Below, one piece after another: positions 36,443 through 49,209 of a stretch of DNA of 64,000 nt. The position numbers were made by a program, and so were the translations under genes. Under the pieces are notes generated by a model. The model was given only the letters and a program-made list of their open reading frames with translations. It did not search any database and was not told where the DNA came from. The stretch is from positions 67,047,283 through 67,111,282 of the forward strand of contig CM035235.1 of assembly GCA_020226215.1 (NCBI GenBank), in the 5' to 3' direction. Position 1 is the first letter of the stretch, and the number at the start of each line of letters is the position of its first letter. This DNA comes from Sindora glabra (lineage: Eukaryota > Streptophyta > Magnoliopsida > Fabales > Fabaceae).

Positions 36443-39400
36443 GTAAACAATAACACTGTAACTATTGAATTGTTAAATGGTACAAATTATAAGAGGTGGA
36501 AGCAGGATATAGAGTTTGCTCTTGGTATTATAGATCTTGATTTAGTCTTGCGTGAGTCAGAACCGCCAGCACTTACTCCTGAAAGCACTCAAGAGCAAAA
36601 TGATTACTATGCAAAATGGGAGAGATCTAATAGGCTTAGCCTTATTGTAATTAAGAGATTTGTACCTGAACATCTACTAGATGGATTGGTGGATGCAACT
36701 AAGGCCAAAGAATTTATGGATGCTATTGGACAAAGGTATCAAGTATCTGATAATGCTGAATCTAGATGCCTAATGAAGGAACTGACGACTATGAAGTATG
36801 ATAACACTGGTGGTGTAAGAGAGTTTATTATCAAGATGGTTCACCTCCAAACTCAATTGAAGAACTTAAAAATTGAATTGTCGGATACCTTTCTTGTCCC
36901 ACATGCATTGAATTCCTTACCTCCAGAATTCAGTCAAATCAAGACAGCCTATAATACCTTGAACACACCCTGGACCATTAATGAACTCATCACTAAGTGT
37001 GTTGCTAAGGAAGAAAAATTGAGGAAAGAAAAGAAAGAAATAAGTTTTTTGACCTAACCAAAATCCTTACCCAGCAAAAGCCTAACCCACAAGAAAAAGA
37101 AATCTAAATCTCATGCTCCAAGGAACAATTTTTCTAAATCTCAAGAGGCCCACAGGCATGGTAATAATAATAATAATAACGGTCATAAACCACAAGTGGG
37201 CGGCCCTATAGGTTCCATCCATAAGAATGTAGAGTGCTATTATTGTCATAAGAAAGGTCATAAGAGGACTGATTGCTATAGATTTAAGTCTTGGTTAGAA
37301 AAGAAAAAGGGAAATGAGAATGGTAAACTCTTATCCTTAACTTGCTTTGAATCAAATTTAATTGATGTCCCTATAGATTCTTGGTGGTTTGATAGTGGTT
37401 CTACAACTCATGTTGCAATTACCTTGCAAGGGTTCGTAAGCAAGAGGAAACCAAGTGAGAGAGAGTCCAAGCTTAGAGTAGGAAATGATCTTGAAGTTGT
37501 ACTTGAATGCATAGGAGATGTTATTTTACGTTTAGAAAACTTTATTGAGATTACATTGAATAATGTTTTTTATGTTCCTAGTTTTAGACGTAATTTAATT
37601 TCAATTTCTCTTTTGGATAGGCTTGGATACACATTTATTTTTGGAAATGGAAAAGTTAATATTTTATTGCATTCTGAGACCATTGGTTTTAGTGTTCTTG
37701 ATAATGGTTTATATAGGTTACTTTTAGCCTCTGATAGTCCTTATGCTTCTTTGAATGTTAAAAATATGATTTCAAAAAGGCCTTCAATTAAGGAAACATC
37801 ATCAGTCTTATGGCATAGAAGATTGGGACATATATCTAGGGAATGGGTGGGGAGGTTAATTAAAGAGAATATTCTTCCTTCCCTAGATTTTGATGATATG
37901 GACATATGTGTCAGCTGTATTAGGGGTAAGTTAACTAAGACTAAAAGGAAAGGCGCTACTCATAGTTCAAATCTTTTAGAAATAATTCATACTGATATAT
38001 TTGGACTGTACTCTTCCACCATTTGTGGTTGTCGTTATTTTGTTACATTCATTGATGACTTTTCTCGATATGGTTATCTTTATTTGATAAAAGAAAAATC
38101 TGATGTACTTGAGAAATTCAAAATTTTTCAAAATTGAAGTTGAAAAATAATTGGAAAAAGTCATTAAGATTGTGAGATTTGACCGATGAGGTGAATATTA
38201 TGGCAAACAAGATGTGTTTGGGCAACACATGGGACCGTTTGCTAGGTTTTTACAAGATTGTGGAATTGTTCCACAATATACCATGCTTGGTAGTCCTGAA
38301 CAAAATGGCATTGCTGAAAGGCGCAATCGAACTCTTAAAGATATGATGAGGAGCATGATGAGTGGAACAAATTTACCTGAATTTCTTTGGGGTGAGGCCA
38401 TTAAAACTGCTTTGTACATCCTTAATTGTGTTCCTAGCAAGTCAGTACCTAAAACACCCTTTGAGCTTTGGACTGGCAGAAAACCTAGCCTTAATCATTT
38501 TCGAGTTTGGGGTTGTCCTTCTGAAGTAAAAATTTATGATCCATTAATAAAGAAACTTGATCCAAGATCTGTCCGTTGTTACTTCATAGGGTATCCAGAT
38601 CGTGCAAAAGGATACAAGTTCTATTGTCCTACAAGAGGTACACAAATAGTTGAGTCCATGACTGTAAAATTTCTTGAGCTTGATGTTGCTGATTTGTCAC
38701 CAAATCCAGGGCACCTTGAAACACAAGATGATCCAGCTTCCATTACCATTCCACTAGTTTTACCTAGTCAGACTTTTGTACCTCCATCTGTTCATGTTGA
38801 GATACAAAATGATCAAAATGTAGAGCGTGATCAAATTGTAGAACCTATTGCAGCTGTTCCCATTGAAAATCACTAACCTGTTCAACCAGTAGAGCAGATC
38901 CCTATTAGAAGGTCAATCAGACAAAGGAGGGTAGTAATTTCAAATGATTATTATATTTATCTTAGTGAGAGTGAATATAACATTGGGGATATTATTGATC
39001 CAACAACGTACAGTCAAGCAATGAATAGTCAACAATCTGATTTGTGGTTAAATGCTATGAATGAGGAAATTCAATCTATGATAAAAAATGAAGTATGGGA
39101 ACTTGTTGAGCTTCCGTAAAATTATAAGGCAATTGGCTGCAAATGGGTGTACAAGACTAAGAAAGATTCAACTGGCAGAATTGAACGATTTAAAGCAAGA
39201 TTGGTAGCTAAAGGTTTCACTCAAAGAGAAGGAATTAACTACTTTGAGACCTTCTCGTCAGTATCTTCTAAAGACTCATTCAGGATTATTATGGCCTTGG
39301 TTGTACATTTTAATTTAGAGCTTCATCAGATGGATGTCAAAATAGCTTTTTTGAATGGTGAACTTATGGAAGATGTCTACATGAAATAACTTGAAGGTTT

Positions 39401-40620
39401 TCAGACAAATGAATCTGAGCATCTGGTATGCAAGTTACGAAAATCGATATATGGTTTGAAACAAGCATCCTGACAATGTTATTTAAAGTTTGATGAGTTG
39501 ATTACATCTATGGGCTTCACAGAAAATAAAGTTGACCAGTGTATTTATCTCAAGATCAGTGGGAGCAACTTTATTTTTCTCGTCTTGTATGTTGATGATA
39601 TTCTATTGGCAAGCAATAGTCTAGCTTTGCTACATGATGCCAAACAAATGTTGTCTAGAGCTTTTGATATGAAGGATCTTGGTGAGGCATCATTTGTTTT
39701 GGGTATTCAAATTCATAGGGACAGAACTCGTAATTTATTGGGATTATCTCAAAAGGCATATATTGACAGGATTCTTGAAAGATTTGAAATGCAGAATTGT
39801 AAACCTGGGGATATTCCAGTTGTGAAAGGTGATAAGTTTAGCAACATGCAGTGCCCAGCAAATGAGATAGAGAAACCGTCAATGCAAAATGTTCCCTATG
39901 CAAGTGCCGTTGGAAGTTTAAATGCAAAATGTTCCCTATGCAAGTGTCATTGGAAGTTTAATGTACGCTCAAGTTTGCATCAGACCAGATTTAGCTTTTG
40001 TGGTTAGTGTTCTTGGCAGATATTTGTCTAACCCTGGTAGAGATCATTGGTGTGCTGCTAAGAAGGTTATGAGATACTTGCAGAAAACCAAAGGTTATAT
40101 GCTCGTTTATAGGAATGTTGATAACCTTGAAGTAATTGGGTATTCAGACTCAGATTTTGCTGGATGTTTCGATGATATGAAATCTACTTCAGGTTACATT
40201 TTCATAATGGCTGGAGGTGCTATATCCTGGAAAAGTGCTAAGCAGACATTGACAGCTTCTTTCACTATGCAAGCAAAATTCGTTGCTTGTTAGGGTGTTG
40301 CTTCACAAGCTATTTGGTTGAAAATTTTCATTTCAGGATTACAGATTGTTGACTCTATTGCTAGACCACTGAAAATTTATTGTGATAATAGTGCTGCAGT
40401 TTTTTTCACCAAAAACAATAAAAGTTCTAGTGGATCTAAGCATTTAGAGTTAAAATACCTCACAGTTAGAGATCTTGTGAAGAAAGGGGACATAGTGGTA
40501 GAGCACATTCATACTGATGCTATGCTGGCGGATCCTATGACTAAAGGACTTAGACCTATAATTTTTCAAAAGCATGTTGAGAATATGGGAATTATAGGCT
40601 CTTTTGATATCTTTGGTTAG
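36443..40620 (+). pseudogene. Defective copia gag-pol
   Basis: Gag (about 36443-37300) shows NGTNYKRWKQ, a UBN2-type capsid region and a zinc knuckle CX2CX4HX4C at about 37232-37273. Protease follows with WWFDSGSTTH (about 37384). Integrase has the HHCC zinc region (HRRLGH...CVSC) and the catalytic core with FIDDFSRYG and SPEQNGIAERR. Reverse transcriptase has LYVDDILLAS near 39590. RNase H has YSDSDFAGC and CDNSAAV and ends at the TAG 40618-40620. In-frame stops fall at 37055, 38148, 38187, 38874, 39117, 39387, 39471 and 40291. The frame shifts once near 38130 and again through a 40-bp duplication at 39921. The Glu expected in the RNase H segment before FVAC appears replaced. No ATG is seen at the gag start; the frame emerges right after TTTTGCAG. 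The element cannot move on its own. Confidence 0.93.
39881..39960 (+). repeat. 40-bp tandem duplication inside pol
   Basis: The 40 bases 39881-39920 are repeated at 39921-39960 with two or three mismatches. Because 40 is not a multiple of three, the second copy throws the RT/RNase H frame out of phase; the downstream frame resumes from the second copy. Confidence 0.92.
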
Positions 40621-41245
40621 TGGGAGTTGTTTTCTTTTATGTAATTTTGATGCGTTGTTTTCTTATATCTTTACATATACTTGTTGGTACATTTTTCAAA
40701 AGTTATCGATGTATGCATCATTTGATCATAATTTGCCAATGTTGTTATAATTTTTATGAGGGCTAAGACTTGGTGTCAGTCGTTAGTTCCTGAGCTTAAT
40801 TATTTGTCTCAAAATCGACACATTTTGGGATTTGTGAGACAATCTGGCTTTGTATATTGCCAGCTGATTTCTTGTACTATGTGAATTTTTAGAGAAATCA
40901 TTGAGGACTGACATGAAAGATAAGCATGATTGATCACAATTATGATGCCATCTTTCATGCTACATTATCACATCAGTGACTAAGTATATATGGTTCATGA
41001 TATTTTGTAACCATGGAAGGTCCTACATTATTAAAGAATGTAACTATCGCCATGATTTGGTATCATTAGCTATATAAGTTTAGTCAAATTTTAAGGCATT
41101 TATCTCTAGGGTGGTGTATTTTAAAATTGTGGCCACATATATTTACAAAAAAAAAAAAATAGTCCTCAGCCCAAGAGTCATTTTTCAAAATAAAATATTT
41201 TATAAAATAAAATTAATTACAATTAATGTTGTCTAAGTGGGAGAA

Positions 41246-41689
41246 TGTTGAAATATTTTGGACTACCATTAATTGGGTCTTTTATTTTATTTTATTTAAA
41301 ATGGGCTGAGTCTGATCCTAGAATTATATTTTTTAAGTCCAACTTTTGTGATCACTTTTATGGATTATAAATGCCTGGTGGGCTGATGTCTTTTGCAGCA
41401 AGTGTAGACCTTTAATCAACTGAACTTTTGATGGGTGAGCCCAGTAGGACTTTTTATTTAAGCAGGTTAAGCCCCCTAACCACTCTACGCTCTATTATTA
41501 ACCACAAAACACTTTGTGAATCCTTGTGCCCCATTGGCTGCAAATTCGTAGAGAAGGCAGGGAAGACCAAACCTTTGTTTATCAGTTTATTATGACGAAC
41601 ACAGGTACGCTATCTATTTTCTTAAATAATGTATTTTATGTTCTTGATCTATATAAGTTTATATTCTGTTTAAATAATTTTTGCTTACA
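41246..41689 (+). repeat. 3' LTR of copia element
   Basis: 444 bp, preceded by the purine-rich primer tract GTGGGAGAA (41237-41245). Begins TGTTGAAATATTTTGG and ends TTGCTTACA. It has an extra TTAATTGG near its start relative to the 5' LTR. Confidence 0.95.
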
Positions 41690-42134
41690 AGTTGTCGCAA
41701 ATAAATTGAAAAGAATTGGTATTTTTATTATCACAAATTCTGTAAACCTTATTACATAACTTCAATTAGTTTTAGTTATTTTAAAGCAAATAGAATTAAT
41801 TTAATTCTAAATACGTTATGGGCATAGATATGAAAATAATTATTCAGATTAAAGAATGATTGTGAACGTAGATTTCAAAAACGGAAAAGGACATGGAAGG
41901 CGGGGCCCAAACAAAAGGGTTTCTGGATGCAAGAACAAGATCTTGATTTCACCATAAGAGAGAGATAAATATAATGTTAAAAGGAGAAGATACGTATATC
42001 ATCAAAAATAAATCTCCAGCATTCCTTTAAGTTTATCTTTCTCTCTTCATGAAGTAAAAACTTTCATTTACTCATGAAATATATTAAAATTTCATGAAAA
42101 AAAAAAAAGACAAACATCCTTATTCTTTCCACTT
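41690..42134. other. Spacer right of the copia element
   Basis: AT-rich, with no gene seen. It is probably the continuation of unit A interrupted by the element (33.7-34.3 kb joins 41.7 kb). Confidence 0.5.
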
Positions 42135-42149
42135 CTACATAAAAAATTG

Positions 42150-42400
42150 TGCTGAGTGACATGAATAATCCAATTCGGAGCCCATTGGCATTGATGTTTG
42201 CAGTAATGGAGAGGTTATCTGAAGTCGCTTTCTTAGTTGCTTTACATAGTTATTCTTGTTCATATCTCTCTGACAAGCATCTATTCTACCTCTATTCTTT
42301 ATTCTTCCATTGCTAATTATACTGAAAGGGGCATTCCACCACTGAAAGACAACATCCGTTCTCTCCGCCAAAAATTTACCCAAAAAAGATCAACAAAGGC
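42150..42400 (-). pseudogene. Fragment related to the unknown exon at 33.5 kb
   Basis: The minus strand carries an acceptor-like CCCTTTCAG and then an open frame containing DACQRDMNKNNYVKQLRKR and SPLLQTSMPMGS. At nucleotide level it matches the 33506-33647 exon in several ordered blocks (GATGCTTG-CAGA, GAATA-CT, AACCTCTCC, CATCAATGC), roughly 60-65% by eye. It could be an upstream or duplicated exon of the same gene, or a degenerate paralogue. The function is unknown. Confidence 0.35.
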
Positions 42401-42441
42401 ATTAATGGTTGTCAGCCTTCACCAAAGATACCACATAGACG

Positions 42442-42513
42442 TATGTCTGCTTTCAACAAATCCCACATACTAACAACTATGTCTGCTTTCAACAAATCCC
42501 ACATACTAACAAA
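42442..42513. repeat. 36-bp tandem duplication
   Basis: TATGTCTGCTTTCAACAAAT and the following 16 bases occur twice in direct succession (42442-42477, 42478-42513), with only the last base different. Confidence 0.95.
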
Positions 42514-42569
42514 TGCAGTTGTCCAGCCTTAAATCATTCATTCAACTTCTCTAGTATTATCAAAGTAAA

Positions 42570-42716
42570 TTCACGCGCGCACACACATACACATATTTTT
42601 AGCATAATTTAAGGTTTCATAAATCAAAATGAAACAAGCATGCGCACAAACACACATATATACATATATTTTCAGCATAATTTAAGGTTTTATAAATCAA
42701 AATAAAACAAGCAAGC
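42570..42716. repeat. 73-bp tandem duplication
   Basis: AGCATAATTTAAGGTTT at 42601 recurs at 42674 with its surroundings (CACACAT tract before, AAACAAGCA after), so two diverged units of about 73 bp lie in tandem. From here to 43170 the DNA is AT-rich with no gene seen. Confidence 0.85.
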
Positions 42717-43884
42717 ACCCTCATACTCATAGTGATAAAGCTTTGGATTATTTCAGGTGTCTAGAATTTTAAATTTTAGATTGAACATTAATACATCAAT
42801 GTTTCCAAATGAATGAATAAATAAATAAATAAATACGTCATATTTAATGTTAAGAGTGTGTTTAAATATATTTTTATTTTTATATTTTTTAAAAACTGTT
42901 CTCATTTTTTTTTAAATATTTTTTTTATTTTCAAAAACTATTTTAGGATTGAAGGAAAAAAAATAAAGAGTGATAGGTGTTATAAATAAATAAATACTTT
43001 ATTTATTTGTAAAATTCATGTCTAAAAAATTTAAAAAAATATAAAACTTATTTTTCTATTTTTAAATTACACATTTAGAATTATAATTTTTAAAAATAAA
43101 ATTTGAAGATAGTTCCTGATTCTCCTATTTTTAAAAATAAAGAACAAATAGACCCTAAACTTCTTTTCTTTTCTCTTTTTCAGTCCAAACAAACAAGAGA
43201 AGGAACTAAACTTCTAAAATTTTGCTTTCTTTTTCGCTTTCTCTCTTTCCATTCAAGTGAAACAATTTTGTTTGAAGTTATAGTGTTAAATTACAATTCA
43301 AATACATAATTTGGTTGAACCCATCTAAATGGTACAAAACTCCAAATTTTGGTTGAGTCCATTTTTCATGAGAATTATTGTCAACCAATTCAGAATTTTG
43401 GTTCAATCTATGCCGCACAAAACTATAAACTAATGGAAAAATTCAATGGAAAACCTTTTCATTACTCGTTTAGGCATTATAGATGATTGATAAATAGAAA
43501 TGAAATCATAGCTAAAAACGTATTTAACTCATTTATTACTTAAGCATATAGAATCACGTTATTTAAAAGAGCATTGCTGATTATCCCAATAATGAGTGCT
43601 GAAATAAAGTTTTCAAGAATTTGCAATCATGTAATTAATGTAACTCAAAATTTAATCAATCAGAACAAATGCATTTGTTGTATTTGTAACTCAAAGGTCA
43701 TCACAAAGTGTCTAGATATTCGGCATTTTTCCTATTTAAAAATTGGTTTTGTCAATTTAAAACATGTGATGCGGATTTTAATGTAATAAAATTGTGGAAA
43801 AATGATTAGAAGGGTTTGTTAGTGACAAGATCACCCGTACTTAATTTGAGCTTAGCTCACTTCAGGACTTTTTTTTGCATTGCA

Positions 43885-44700
43885 TTGGAGGGTATGTTTC
43901 TAACTTCATAGTTGGTTGATGAAAATTTTCTCATATTCTTTTGAAATACTTGAATAGAATGTATGATTTTTATATTTAATTCAATTTTTAGAAAAACATT
44001 TTGAGAAATGTGAAACATATTTAATCTAATATTTTTTAAAAATGTTTCTATAGAAGAGATGGACGTCCTATATTTCAATAATATAAAAATATTTTAATAG
44101 TATAAATAGATTATTTTACTCACCTTTTCATTATTAATACTTTATTTTGCCACCACCTCTTATGATTGAAACTACCATCCACCATCATTAATTATTACCT
44201 TGCATCGCTCATTGTTGTGACTGCAATTGCCACCATTCATTGTTAATGCCTATCATCGATTAACACCTATCTTTAATAATCATTGTCGGCCATCATCCAC
44301 TATGAGTGATTATCATTACTACCATTTATCATCAGTGATCTCTATCAATTATTATCTATTACTGATGGCTACCATTAGTTATTACTTATCACTAAAATAA
44401 CTACTAGTCACCACTCATTATAGGTATCTACCATCTTTAACACCTATCACGATAACCTTTATTAGTTATCATTGGCTATCATCTACTATCACTTTGATAA
44501 TTAAATTTTTTATGAGAATATTTTTTATAATTTAATAATATTTTTAAAAATATACAAATTAATTAAAGTATAAAATTGTAATATTTCTAAAAATATTTTT
44601 AAATAAATCAAATATAGTAATGCTACATTCCCAAAAATTAAGTTCTTGGCTCAAAAATATTAAGATTCCTAAAATTTATAATTTTATGAATCAAATGCCA
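43885..44700. mobile_element. AT-rich TIR element with ATC/ATT-repeat core, copy 4
   Basis: Duplicate of the element at 14930-15800. Core at about 44150-44500 (CCACCATCATTA type repeats). The right end ATTTTATGAATCAAATGCCACC is the clearest family end. Confidence 0.55.
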
Positions 44701-46617
44701 CCTAAGAGTTTAACAAATTTAGGATTTATCTAATTTAAGCTTAATATTTTATTTAAGAAAAAAAGAGAGAATAAGGGCAATCAACCTTAACTATTTTTCT
44801 TAAATATTATCATAAAGGTATTCTTTTATTATAAAATATTCAATTTAAATCATAATTATTATTCAAAGGAGAAACTCATTCTTACAACATCATCAAAATG
44901 CTAACTTAAACTTTAATTTAAACTTCATTTATTTTGTCAAAAACTATTTTCAGTAAAATTATTTATATATATATTGATAGAGAATTGGCATGTTATTTAT
45001 ATTTGTAGTTAAAAAAATATCTAAAATTAAAAAAATTAAGAAAAGTAATTTTCTGAAAAAGAAGAATTTATTGTTCCTAAACTCTATAATAATTTATTTT
45101 TTTTTGCATTTTTGGGTGGGGGGGTGGGATTGTTTGTTTTGAACTCTCACCCCTTGGTTCCTCGTCGTAAAGAGGGGCAACAAATTTGATATACCAGCTC
45201 TGGGTAGTGACTTAAATATCATTTATTTGTTGAAATATTTTCTTTAAAAATTCATTTACTTATATAAAATAAAAAAGTGGTATGTTATTTATTTATCTTG
45301 ATTAAAAAATAATGATACATATAGCTATGATAATAAGGGAAAATAACTTTCTTTTTAAAATGAAAGATATTATTTTTCATCATAATTTTTATATTTAATA
45401 TTATATTCTATCATTTTAATATTTTATAAATATATTACCATTAAAACGAATTAAACCAATTCAGCAGTTTAGATAATAAATAACTACACAATAAATGTGG
45501 CGTAAATTCATACTTTATTGTTTCTATGATTGGGTTACATTTTAAGCAGCAAGCTATTTTCTTGTACCAGAAATTGTGAGAAAGTTTTGATGAGTGAAAA
45601 TAATGAGCTCCGTCGGCTTGTTATTATCCATCGCAGAATAAATTTTTTGTTTCTTTTTATTCATTATTTTATAACTTTAATAAAATATTAAATATTAAGT
45701 ATTTTTTTACTAATAAATATTTCTTTATTTAATACATATATTTTGAAATATCTCAATAAATTTATTTCATCATAATTTTTTTTACTTTTAATCATTTTCA
45801 ATTTTTGCATAAAATAAAATATGGAATAAATTTTGATTTTGAACTAAAAGATAATTTTGGAAAGTATAATAAAAATAAATATACTAAATTACTTTCTTAA
45901 TTTTCATGAAAACAATTGAATGCAATAAATCATAAGAAACAAAGAGAGTAATATAAAAATTAAACTCTCAATCGTATAATATACATCTAATCTTAAGACA
46001 TAAAAGCTATGTATTGAAAATGGAATTCAAAATTGAATTTCAAATTTTTTATATTTATTGGATTGAGGTTTATAAATTTATTTTATTATCTTATATTTAT
46101 TAATAATTTTTAATTTATATTTAAAATCTAATTTTAAATATTATTTTCAATGCATATAACATTATCATTTGATTTGCCTTTTTTTATGAGACCTTCAATC
46201 TATAATTTATATCCAGAACCTAATTTTAAATATTATTTTTAATGGATATAATATTAGTATTTCATCTACCTTTTTTATGACATCTTCAATCAAAAGGGTT
46301 TTGTATTGATTTCATTTTTGCAATGTATATTTCAAAAACAATTAATAATATCATAACTCAACCACATAAAATAAACCAATATCTAATTTCAATGTGAAGG
46401 TGTACTATTAGTCTTTGGAAAAACAAGGTACATTGTTTCCACTAGAACTCCAATAGTAAATAAAGAGCAAGATTTCCACATCATTTCATTCAACTTAAAA
46501 GGAAAAAAGAAAGAAAAAAAAAAGAGTGATAGGTGAATCAGTGCTTGTCGGGTAACAAAATTCACCAATTAGTCAATTACATGTGCCTCGTAAGGCATGG
46601 ATAGTAGTAGTCAGTCT
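44701..46617. other. Spacer downstream of the AHP gene, copy B
   Basis: AT-rich, colinear with 15800-17815. Contains the SINE-like block (45110-45225) and a CACCCCCCCACCC-type minus-strand tract near 45115. It includes the 3' UTR of the AHP gene near its right end. No other gene seen. Confidence 0.55.
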
Positions 46618-49097
46618 TTATATGGAGCGACATGCTGTCTCCAATGGCCCAACTTGCCTAGCCACCTGCACAATGCAAACATTGGAATATTAAGAAAAAA
46701 AAATCATATTCCTAAAACAAAACAAATAAATAAGGGTAATTCTTGTGTAATATCTCAATATGAGGTAGTGTACATATATTGTTATAAATTTTAAGAGATT
46801 TTTTCATAAAATTTATAATTTTTTTAAAATGACATGAGTTATGGAGTATAACTACTCATATATCTTGTAATTTTTTTTTATAAAATCTTATAACTTTTTA
46901 AATAAATTTTATAATATGAACAATAATAATTACAACACAAAAATTTTAAGAATTTTATAAAAAAAACTTATGAGATCTTACTAAAAAAATTATAAAATGT
47001 TATTAAAAAATTTGTAAGATTTATAGAAAAAAATTACAAAGATTGTACCAATAATTTTTATTTTCAGAGAGTATTGGTGAATGACCTAATAAACAAATAA
47101 ATAGGTGCATGCTTCTATAGTTGTTTACTATTCATAACACACTATCTGACTTTGGGAGACCTTACTAGAATTGGCGAGGTTCACTGAAATGGAAGTTCGT
47201 GATTTGAAATTACCATAAATACTATTTTCTTAGTGTTAACATGGTCTTCCCTAACAAAAGAATTCCCATTCATCATTCAACAAGTAGGCTTACCTGAAAA
47301 TAGGCCTCAAGTTTCTTTCTCAAAATAGAATATTCTCTCTTTAATTGTTGAAAGCTCTTCATGCATCTGTATATTCATACATTAACATTACTATTACTCT
47401 TAAGGAGACAAAACAAATTATATAATAATTATCTAGAACAATGACATAGTGAGTGGTGCTACTTATAATTTCTCTCTTTAATTGTGCCATGTATGTAGTC
47501 ATGATATGAGTTATGAATTTAGATAAACATAATTAGCAATATTCTTATCAATATAAGCTATACTAGTTAGAAAAAGGTTAAAGACATGCCAGGTGAAATT
47601 ACATCCGTACATGCCTGATATTAATTTTCCTAAATTCAAATGGTATCTTGTTCTAATGAGTAGTGAGATACATTTTACAAATCTTATTATGAAGTAATTA
47701 TCTAAGTTTAAGAAAATTATTGTCTAAGTTTATAAAAATTATTATTGGATATGTATGGGCATAACTCCATTTGTTGTGTCTTTAGCAAAATTGAGTTAGC
47801 TATGAATCTATGTTTGATATGAAATGCACAAAATGAAAGATGGATTACCTATCTGCATTTCTTGCCCTGCAATATTCCTTAAACAAAGTGCACTCTGCTT
47901 TCAGCTTTTTGGCCCCAATGCTGCACCAATTGTAAAAGAAATTAAAGAAACCATTAGATTTATTGTTTTGATAAAGCCAAGACAGCATGTTCTTGATGAT
48001 ACCTTTGAGTAAAGAAACCAAGGAATTTAATAATGTTTCTTATGGACTATTTTATACTTACCTTGAGCTACTTCCCTTAAATTGGTGCATAATATTATCC
48101 AACTTATTAAAATCTAGTGGATGCTTATCTCTGTCACAAATATAATATAGTGACATCAATAACATTAATAAGAGAAGAAGAACAAACAGAATAAAGAATA
48201 TGATCAAACTAACTCACAATGTTTGCTCCAAACTTGAGATAAGTCTCGAGGAATCACGGTAGTAAAGAGTGACAATTTCTTCAACAAAATTAGGATTAGC
48301 ATCATCTTGCAACTCCTCAAGTTGTATAAATTGTTCATCCAAATATCCCTGCAATAATTCATTGTTTGATACTTTGTTAATGGATAAATGATTTTTACTA
48401 TATATTCTACATACCTTTTAAGTAAAATATGAATTTATTACATACCCTTTTATGTAGAGCACAAATTCCAACACACCGTTTATGCAATTTATTATTTTTT
48501 GCATACCTCTTCATGCAAACATGATTTTTTTTTTTTTTTGCATATCCTTGATGCAAAATATATTTTTTACACATACCCTTTGTGCAAAGCATGAATTTTC
48601 AGCATTCCTTTGATGCAAAATATAATTTTTATCCATACTAGTTATGTAAAATATGATTTTTTTTTGCATACCCTTTATGCAAAACTTGTTTTTTCTACAT
48701 ACCCTTTATGCAAAGCTCATTCTTTTTGCATACCTTTTATGCAAGACATATTTTTTCTCATTAACCAATTACATGTTTTCTCCACTCATATTGCACACCC
48801 TTCATAAAAACATGATTTTCTTATTGGGTGTATTCTAATGCATGACAAAGTTGCTGTAATTCATATTAAATTTTCTAAAGAGTCCAATTAGATGTATATA
48901 TAGTTCTACTTTTGCTAATTGGTGAGTTTGAAGCACAAGAAAAAGGAAAAATTGAAGAAGATAAGTTATGGTGTTTCTCATTAGTGGTAATAAAAGAAAG
49001 CTAAGGTCAAGAACACAAAATGAAAAGAAGGAAGAACCTGATCAAAAAGGGATTGTTTCATTGCAGCAACTTGCTTGCGAGATTGATTTCTCTCCAT
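46618..49097 (-). CDS. Histidine-containing phosphotransfer protein (AHP4-like), intact copy B, 6 exons
   Basis: AHP proteins carry phosphate from membrane cytokinin receptor kinases to nuclear response regulators through one His in an HPt four-helix bundle. Exons from the 5' end: 49097-49038, 48348-48218, 48130-48062, 47920-47849, 47366-47294 and 46665-46618. All borders are GT/AG and phases agree, giving 150 residues, the usual AHP size. The protein starts MERNQSRKQVAAMKQSLFDQ; exon 2 has GYLDEQFIQLEELQDDANPN. The active motif HQFKGSSSSIGA places the phospho-accepting His at residue 79, with the conserved Lys and Gly after it; HQF rather than HQL points to the AHP4 group. KAECTLFKEYC and LRKKLEAYF close the bundle, and the tail ends GPLETACRSI. 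Unlike AHP6-type pseudo-HPt proteins the His is kept. A decayed twin lies at 17816-22861. Intron 1 carries a minisatellite. Confidence 0.93.
48405..48820. repeat. Minisatellite in AHP intron 1, copy B
   Basis: About 11 imperfect units of 33-38 bp with the kernel GCATACCCTTTATGCAAAAC plus a T run; the array is longer than in copy A. It is transcribed (antisense to this strand) as part of the first intron. Confidence 0.85.
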
Positions 49098-49201
49098 TAG
49101 ACAAAAAAAAAAAGACACAAAGATAATGATGAAAGGTGGAAGTGAGAATTATAGTTGAAGGCTAAGTTTGGAAGACATTATATGAAGAGGGAAACAAGGC
49201 T

Positions 49202-49208
49202 TTTTATA
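49202..49208 (-). promoter_or_regulatory. TATA box of the intact AHP gene
   Basis: TATAAAA on the minus strand (context TCTATAAAAAGCC), 105 bp upstream of the ATG, a normal distance for a plant core promoter. Copy A keeps the same motif. Confidence 0.6.
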
Positions 49209-49209
49209 G

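Larger units (their letters stand above)
34320..41689 (+). mobile_element. Ty1/copia LTR retrotransposon, complete but defective
   Basis: It comprises a 5' LTR, PBS, long leader, gag-pol (order gag, protease, integrase, reverse transcriptase, RNase H, as in copia), a purine tract and a 3' LTR. The 7,370-bp element is flanked by AGTTA (34315-34319) and AGTTG (41690-41694), a 5-bp duplication with one change. The two LTRs differ at roughly two dozen positions by eye (about 5%) plus one 8-bp indel, so the insertion is not recent. It separates unit A from the 42-kb spacer and unit B. It is plus-strand, opposite to the AHP genes. Confidence 0.95.

Noticed and set aside
48407..48592. ORF with repeated LHKRC/LHQGYAKK peptides
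   Set aside because: It is the translation of the intronic minisatellite; the repeats are in DNA, not in a protein family.
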